DNA from: Celoporthe dispersa
Taxonomy: Eukaryota > Ascomycota > Sordariomycetes > Diaporthales > Cryphonectriaceae
Direction: 5' to 3'
NCBI GenBank assembly: GCA_016584495.1
Contig: WAID01000001.1
Span: forward strand, 2,604,001 to 2,668,000
DNA: 64,000 bases
The position numbers and the translations under genes were made by a program. This document shows, piece by piece, positions 60,293 through 64,000 of this stretch (within the stretch, counting starts at the first letter, position 1; each line of letters starts with the position of its first letter). The notes beneath the pieces were generated by a model. That model was not told the origin of the DNA, did not search any database, and saw nothing but the letters and a program-made list of their open reading frames with translations.

Positions 60293-60986
60293 ATGATCGC
60301 TAAGGCGATTTTCTGCTGGAAGCAGGCTCTCCTGGCAGCGCTCTTGATGAGCACCGCTGTCTCGGCCAACTATCTGGACAACAGAGCCCCGGCCGATGGA
60401 AGCATAGTCCGGAGACTACCATCACAAGATGACCAGAACGTCGACAAAAGGCACCTCGTGGACAAGATAGTATCCTATGTCAGCCGTCAGGCTGATGCTG
60501 CTCCGGCTGGCCCAGCTCCTGCACCTCCCGCTGTCGATTCTGGTGAGTCCGGAAGAAGAAAACAGTCTTCCATCTTGTTGATCGAAATATTTTTTTTCCA
60601 TTGAAAAAACCATCACTGATCAGCTCAAAGTGAAAGCTGCGGCAAACAGCACGACCGCCCCTCCACCAGCAGCCTCGGCAGCCAACGGAACTGCACCCTC
60701 TCCGCCCGCTCCTTCGGCCGCCAACCCAGGTGCCTCAGCCAACGGGACGGCAGCAGCACCAGCTCCTACGAATGGCACCGCATCATCGTCAACACCAGCC
60801 GCTCCAGCAACAGGGACAGCTTCTACTTCTCCCACTGCTGCGGCGAACGGGAGTGCAGCTGCCCCACCTGCAGGCTCAGGCAATGCGACAGTAGACGCTG
60901 GAATAGGCAGAAAGAAGATGAGGAGGACTAAGAGGGGAGGAAAGGAAATGAAGTCTCGTAGTGTCCTGGCCAACTTGAATTGGTAG
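60293..60986 (+). CDS. Small secreted Ala/Pro/Ser/Thr-rich protein with dibasic sites
   Basis: Two exons, 60293-60542 and 60631-60986, joined in phase through an AAAG acceptor; 201 aa. A signal peptide covers about residues 1-25 (helix ALLAALLMSTAVSA). The mature part begins NYLDNRAPADGS and contains Arg-Arg near residue 41 and Lys-Arg near 53, sites a Kex2-type protease could cut. Exon 2 is a low-complexity stretch of Ala, Pro, Ser, Thr and Asn-Gly with repeated NGTA units, likely glycosylated. The last 26 residues turn strongly basic (GRKKMRRTKRGGKEMKSR). I recognise no domain. It may be a cell-wall protein, a processed peptide precursor or an effector-like protein. Only secretion and low complexity are visible in the sequence. 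Confidence 0.65.
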
Positions 60987-61341
60987 GTTTGCGAGGCTAT
61001 TCAGATGATGTGGGAACAAAGTGAGCGTGTTACACACACACACACATATATATGTATATACGTATACATGATTTCTAGGAGTAAAGGTGTTTTGGTATGT
61101 GGGAACGGTGGTCAGACGGTGCTGGAAACCTCTTCATGTACATATATACAGCAGAGCCTGGACGCTCCTGTGAACGATGCATTACCGCGAGAAGCCTGTG
61201 GCTTGGTTTATACACACTCGCGAAACCAGACTCAAGAAATCAAAGAATTTTTTGCTGTTCTTGTGCGGCTTTAGGACTTTCTTTCCCCTTCTTGTTACAG
61301 CAAGGCCAAGCATATCTCCCCAAAGCAACAAGCCGTAACAT
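60987..61341. other. Intergenic region between convergent genes
   Basis: 355 bp between converging stop codons. A (CA)n then TA-rich run lies at 61032-61066. No gene is evident. Confidence 0.4.
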
Positions 61342-63500
61342 TTAGTGCATATATCTAAAGGTATAGGCCTTGTCGCCCAGCTCGGAAAGCTCCTGGCTCC
61401 CGGAGGCGCCCTCGCCGCCCTCTGCGGTCTTCCTCTCGCGTTTCTTGTTGATGTTCGCATACCCGAGGTTCAGAATCACCACGGCCAGGATGCCTGCGCA
61501 GACGAAACCCAGCTCCAGGCCATGTCCGAGGACGTACCGGGGCGAGTCCGGCTCACGGTAGAAATTAGATGCCATGGCCTGGAATGCGATCAGTCAAGAG
61601 GTCTCGTTATGGTGGGCTCGAGGAGGGAAGGAAACGCAGGAACAAGAAGAACAGGGGATGGGAGGGGAGGGAGAGAAACATAGGACGATTAGGGCCAGCA
61701 CAAAACTTACTCCACCAAGGTTTCCCACGCCAATCTGGATGGCCATACCAACACTTCGCTTGTAGCTGCCCGCCAAGTTATTCGACAACCAGGCGATATT
61801 CCCAGGAAAGCTAGGGTAGATAGAACAAGCGATGAGAAACACCCCCGCGTAGACCACCCCGGGCTTCTCGTTCGGGTCCGTGGCGATGCACATGGAGAAG
61901 CCAACCACCATGACGCACAAGAAAGCGATGATAAATGGACTGCGCTTGCCGACGCGGTCGGAGATGTAGGCGAAGGCGACAGCCAGGATGGCAGCCGTGA
62001 CGTAGATGGGGACGGTCATTAGCTGGGCTGTGCTGGAGGTGTAGCCGAGGTTCTTGACGATGGTGGGCAGGAAGAGGCTGATGCCGTAGAGGGGGCAGAC
62101 GATCTGGTGGGATGTTCTCAGCTGCTGCTGCTGCTGCAGAGGAGGGAAGAAAGACGAAAACTGGAGACTATGTAGGTGGCATTTGACTTACACCCCAATA
62201 TACAAAGATATTGACCCAGACCTGCCAGTCCGCAAAGGCCTGCACGACATACTTCCACTTGAACTCCTCTGCCTGGGCCACATGGGACTCAACCTCTTTG
62301 CTCTGGCCCTGATATTTCAGACGGAACACCACAAACGCCCTCTCCTCCTCCGTGAGGAACTTTGCGGTCTCGGGGAAGTCGTGCAGGAGCCAGAAGGAGG
62401 CGAACGCCACGAGAACAGTTGCGATGCCCTCGAGGATGAAGATCCACCTCCACCCTGCCAGGTTACCGACGCCGTCCATCTTGCTAATGCCGAAGGCGAG
62501 GAGGCCGGAGAAGGCGCCGGCAACGGAGGCGGCGGAGAAGAACATGGCTTGGCGGAATTGGATCTCGTGGCGGCAGTACCACATGGTCAAATAATACTAT
62601 AAGTTTGTAATTATAGCACAGATATTAGCAATGGTACGAAGGGGATCAAAATCGACAAAAAGAGGGAAATTATAAAATAAAAATAATAATCTGAAAGCAT
62701 TCTCAACTCACAGCAACACCAGGGTATAACCCCGCCTCAGCAACACCGAGAAAGAGCCTCGCCACCAGCAGGCCTTGGTAGTTCTGGACGATGCCCATGA
62801 GGGTCATGACGGTACCCCAAGCCACCATGATGGTGGGGAGCCACCGAGACGGGCGGAGCTTCTTGAGGAGCAGGTTGGAGGGGACCTCGAAGAAGGCGTA
62901 GGTGAAGAAGAAGGCCGTCAGGCACCAGTTATACTGGTAGGAGATGAGACCGAGGTCTTCTTGGAGGCCTTCGATCTTTGCATTGCCGATATTTCCTCCT
63001 GCCGAGGATGTAAGTTTGAGGAGAGGAGAAAGCAGGCAGTATAATTTGCTCTGTCTTGTTTATTTCAACCTTTCCTCCTTATTTTGCCCTCTCTCTCTTT
63101 TTATCGTAGTCTAATGTTTTTTACTTGTCAAGAATAGTCATAGTTCAACTTACGGTCCAAGAAGCAAAGTAGGTAGAGCAAAGCCAGCACCGGAATGAGC
63201 CGCAGATCCATCTGCCACCACGGTCGTCATCAGCGGCTGAGCGGGCAGAAAAAGACGACCAAGTTCAGTTGACAAGTGCAACTTTACCTTGCGGAGAATC
63301 ATCTTCTCGTCCAGGTGGCTGAACGAAGCCATTGTGGTCCCCGGCGCTAGGGCCATGGCGTCGATGCGCTCGACCTCCTCTCTCGTCTTGTCATGGCCGC
63401 GGTGGTGGTCCGGTGGCGCTGACAGCTTCCCCAACTCTCCGCCGAATTCATCGTGGGCCACCTCTAGTTTCCCGTTGGGGGGGCTGTGGTGTGGGTTCAT
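61342..63500 (-). CDS. MFS transporter, anion:cation symporter (allantoate permease) family
   Basis: Six exons on the minus strand: 63500-63288, 63211-63154, 62998-62712, 62596-62192, 62103-61711 and 61578-61342; 530 aa with every phase matching and no frame break. The N-tail is about 70 residues and cytosolic. Family signatures are clear: DLRLIPVLALLYLLCFLDRGNIGNAKIEGL at the first helix, then YNWCLTAFFFTYAFFEVPSNLL, LRPSRWLP, a GLYPGV helix, GWRWIFILEGI and PSFPGNIAWLSNNLAG. About 12 helices are expected in the plasma membrane. Relatives (Dal5, Tna1, Seo1 types) import allantoate, nicotinate, small acids or dipeptides with protons. The substrate here cannot be told, though nicotinate import would fit the PNC1 gene at 8.4 kb only loosely, being 50 kb away. 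The C-tail is Lys/Glu-rich. Confidence 0.92.
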
Positions 63501-64000
63501 GTCGGATGGAGCCTTTTGCTGCCGGCTGATTAGGTACGTGCAGGCTTGAGTTATGTTGAAGAAGGAGGAGGAGGAGGATGAGAGAAGGGATGGGTAATTA
63601 CAGCACCCGTGGCCTTCTTTTACTTGTAGAGATGTATCCTTTATCTTTATTTATTGTATCATGATGGTCAAGATTCATGGGCTAAGGCATGATGAAAGCT
63701 ACTAATTCATGTACAGAGCAGCACGTGGATTACTTGCTTGGGTGCTTTAGTCCCGATAAGGCCTCCCTTCCCCGTCCCCCCGCATCGGATGATACATAGT
63801 TTCCACCCCGTATGGAGTTCCCCCAGATGCCCACTGCCGGTGCCAAGGTGTGATGGACCATACAATGGTCCACTAGGAGCGTCATCGCGTGGTGTGCTCG
63901 CTCCTTGGACGTAGAACCTGGCATGAGGTTGACGGGGTGGTTGATTCAGGACATTGTATGTGGGTCTGGACATGAAAGGACAGGCTGAGGGCCGAAGTGG
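63501..64000. other. Upstream region of the MFS symporter gene
   Basis: 500 bp to the window edge. It contains a (GGA)n run at about 63560-63580 and TATTTATT-like AT-rich sequence near 63645. It is the likely promoter of the minus-strand transporter. No supportable gene reaches into it. Confidence 0.35.

Overview
The window reads as nuclear DNA of a filamentous ascomycete (Pezizomycotina, probably a sordariomycete). Genes are split by short GT-AG introns, many with CTGAC or CTAAC branch points. There is a GPI-anchored cell-wall repertoire and secreted plant-cell-wall enzymes (a CE1 esterase and a GH28 exopolygalacturonase). The HMG-CoA reductase, STI1 and cactin genes are of fungal type. I can support 17 protein-coding genes. 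I see no tRNA, rRNA, CRISPR array or recognisable transposon gene.

Layout. 0-8 kb: an orphan 303-aa gene (minus) diverges from a large NLR-like gene (plus) that combines an alpha/beta-hydrolase-like domain, a degenerate nucleotide-binding region, a long ankyrin array and a C-terminal ZZ zinc finger. 8-14 kb: nicotinamidase (PNC1), a DUF3176-type membrane protein and an F-box-like protein. 16-24 kb: a 14-TM-type MFS exporter, a CE1 esterase and a Ser/Thr-rich GPI protein with a Kre9/KNH-type domain. 27-36 kb: HMG-CoA reductase, a GPI-anchored cupredoxin and STI1 (minus). 38-42 kb: a disordered basic protein whose tail looks like the end of fungal XLF, and an exopolygalacturonase (minus). 42-51 kb: a gene-poor block of about 9.6 kb. 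51-64 kb: a forkhead factor, cactin, a small secreted Ala/Pro/Ser-rich protein and an allantoate-permease-family MFS transporter.

The genes do not form one pathway or a biosynthetic cluster. They look like a mixed chromosomal segment of housekeeping genes (HMGR, STI1, cactin, PNC1), extracellular enzymes and surface proteins, and one likely innate-immunity or allorecognition locus at the left end.

A major caveat is that five genes (MFS exporter, CE1 esterase, HMG-CoA reductase, forkhead, cactin) need eight one-base corrections to read through. Seven of these can be placed at homopolymer runs. Because this includes genes expected to be essential, I read them as base-calling or assembly errors rather than real decay. 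Intron and exon borders were placed by eye from splice signals, phase and family similarity.
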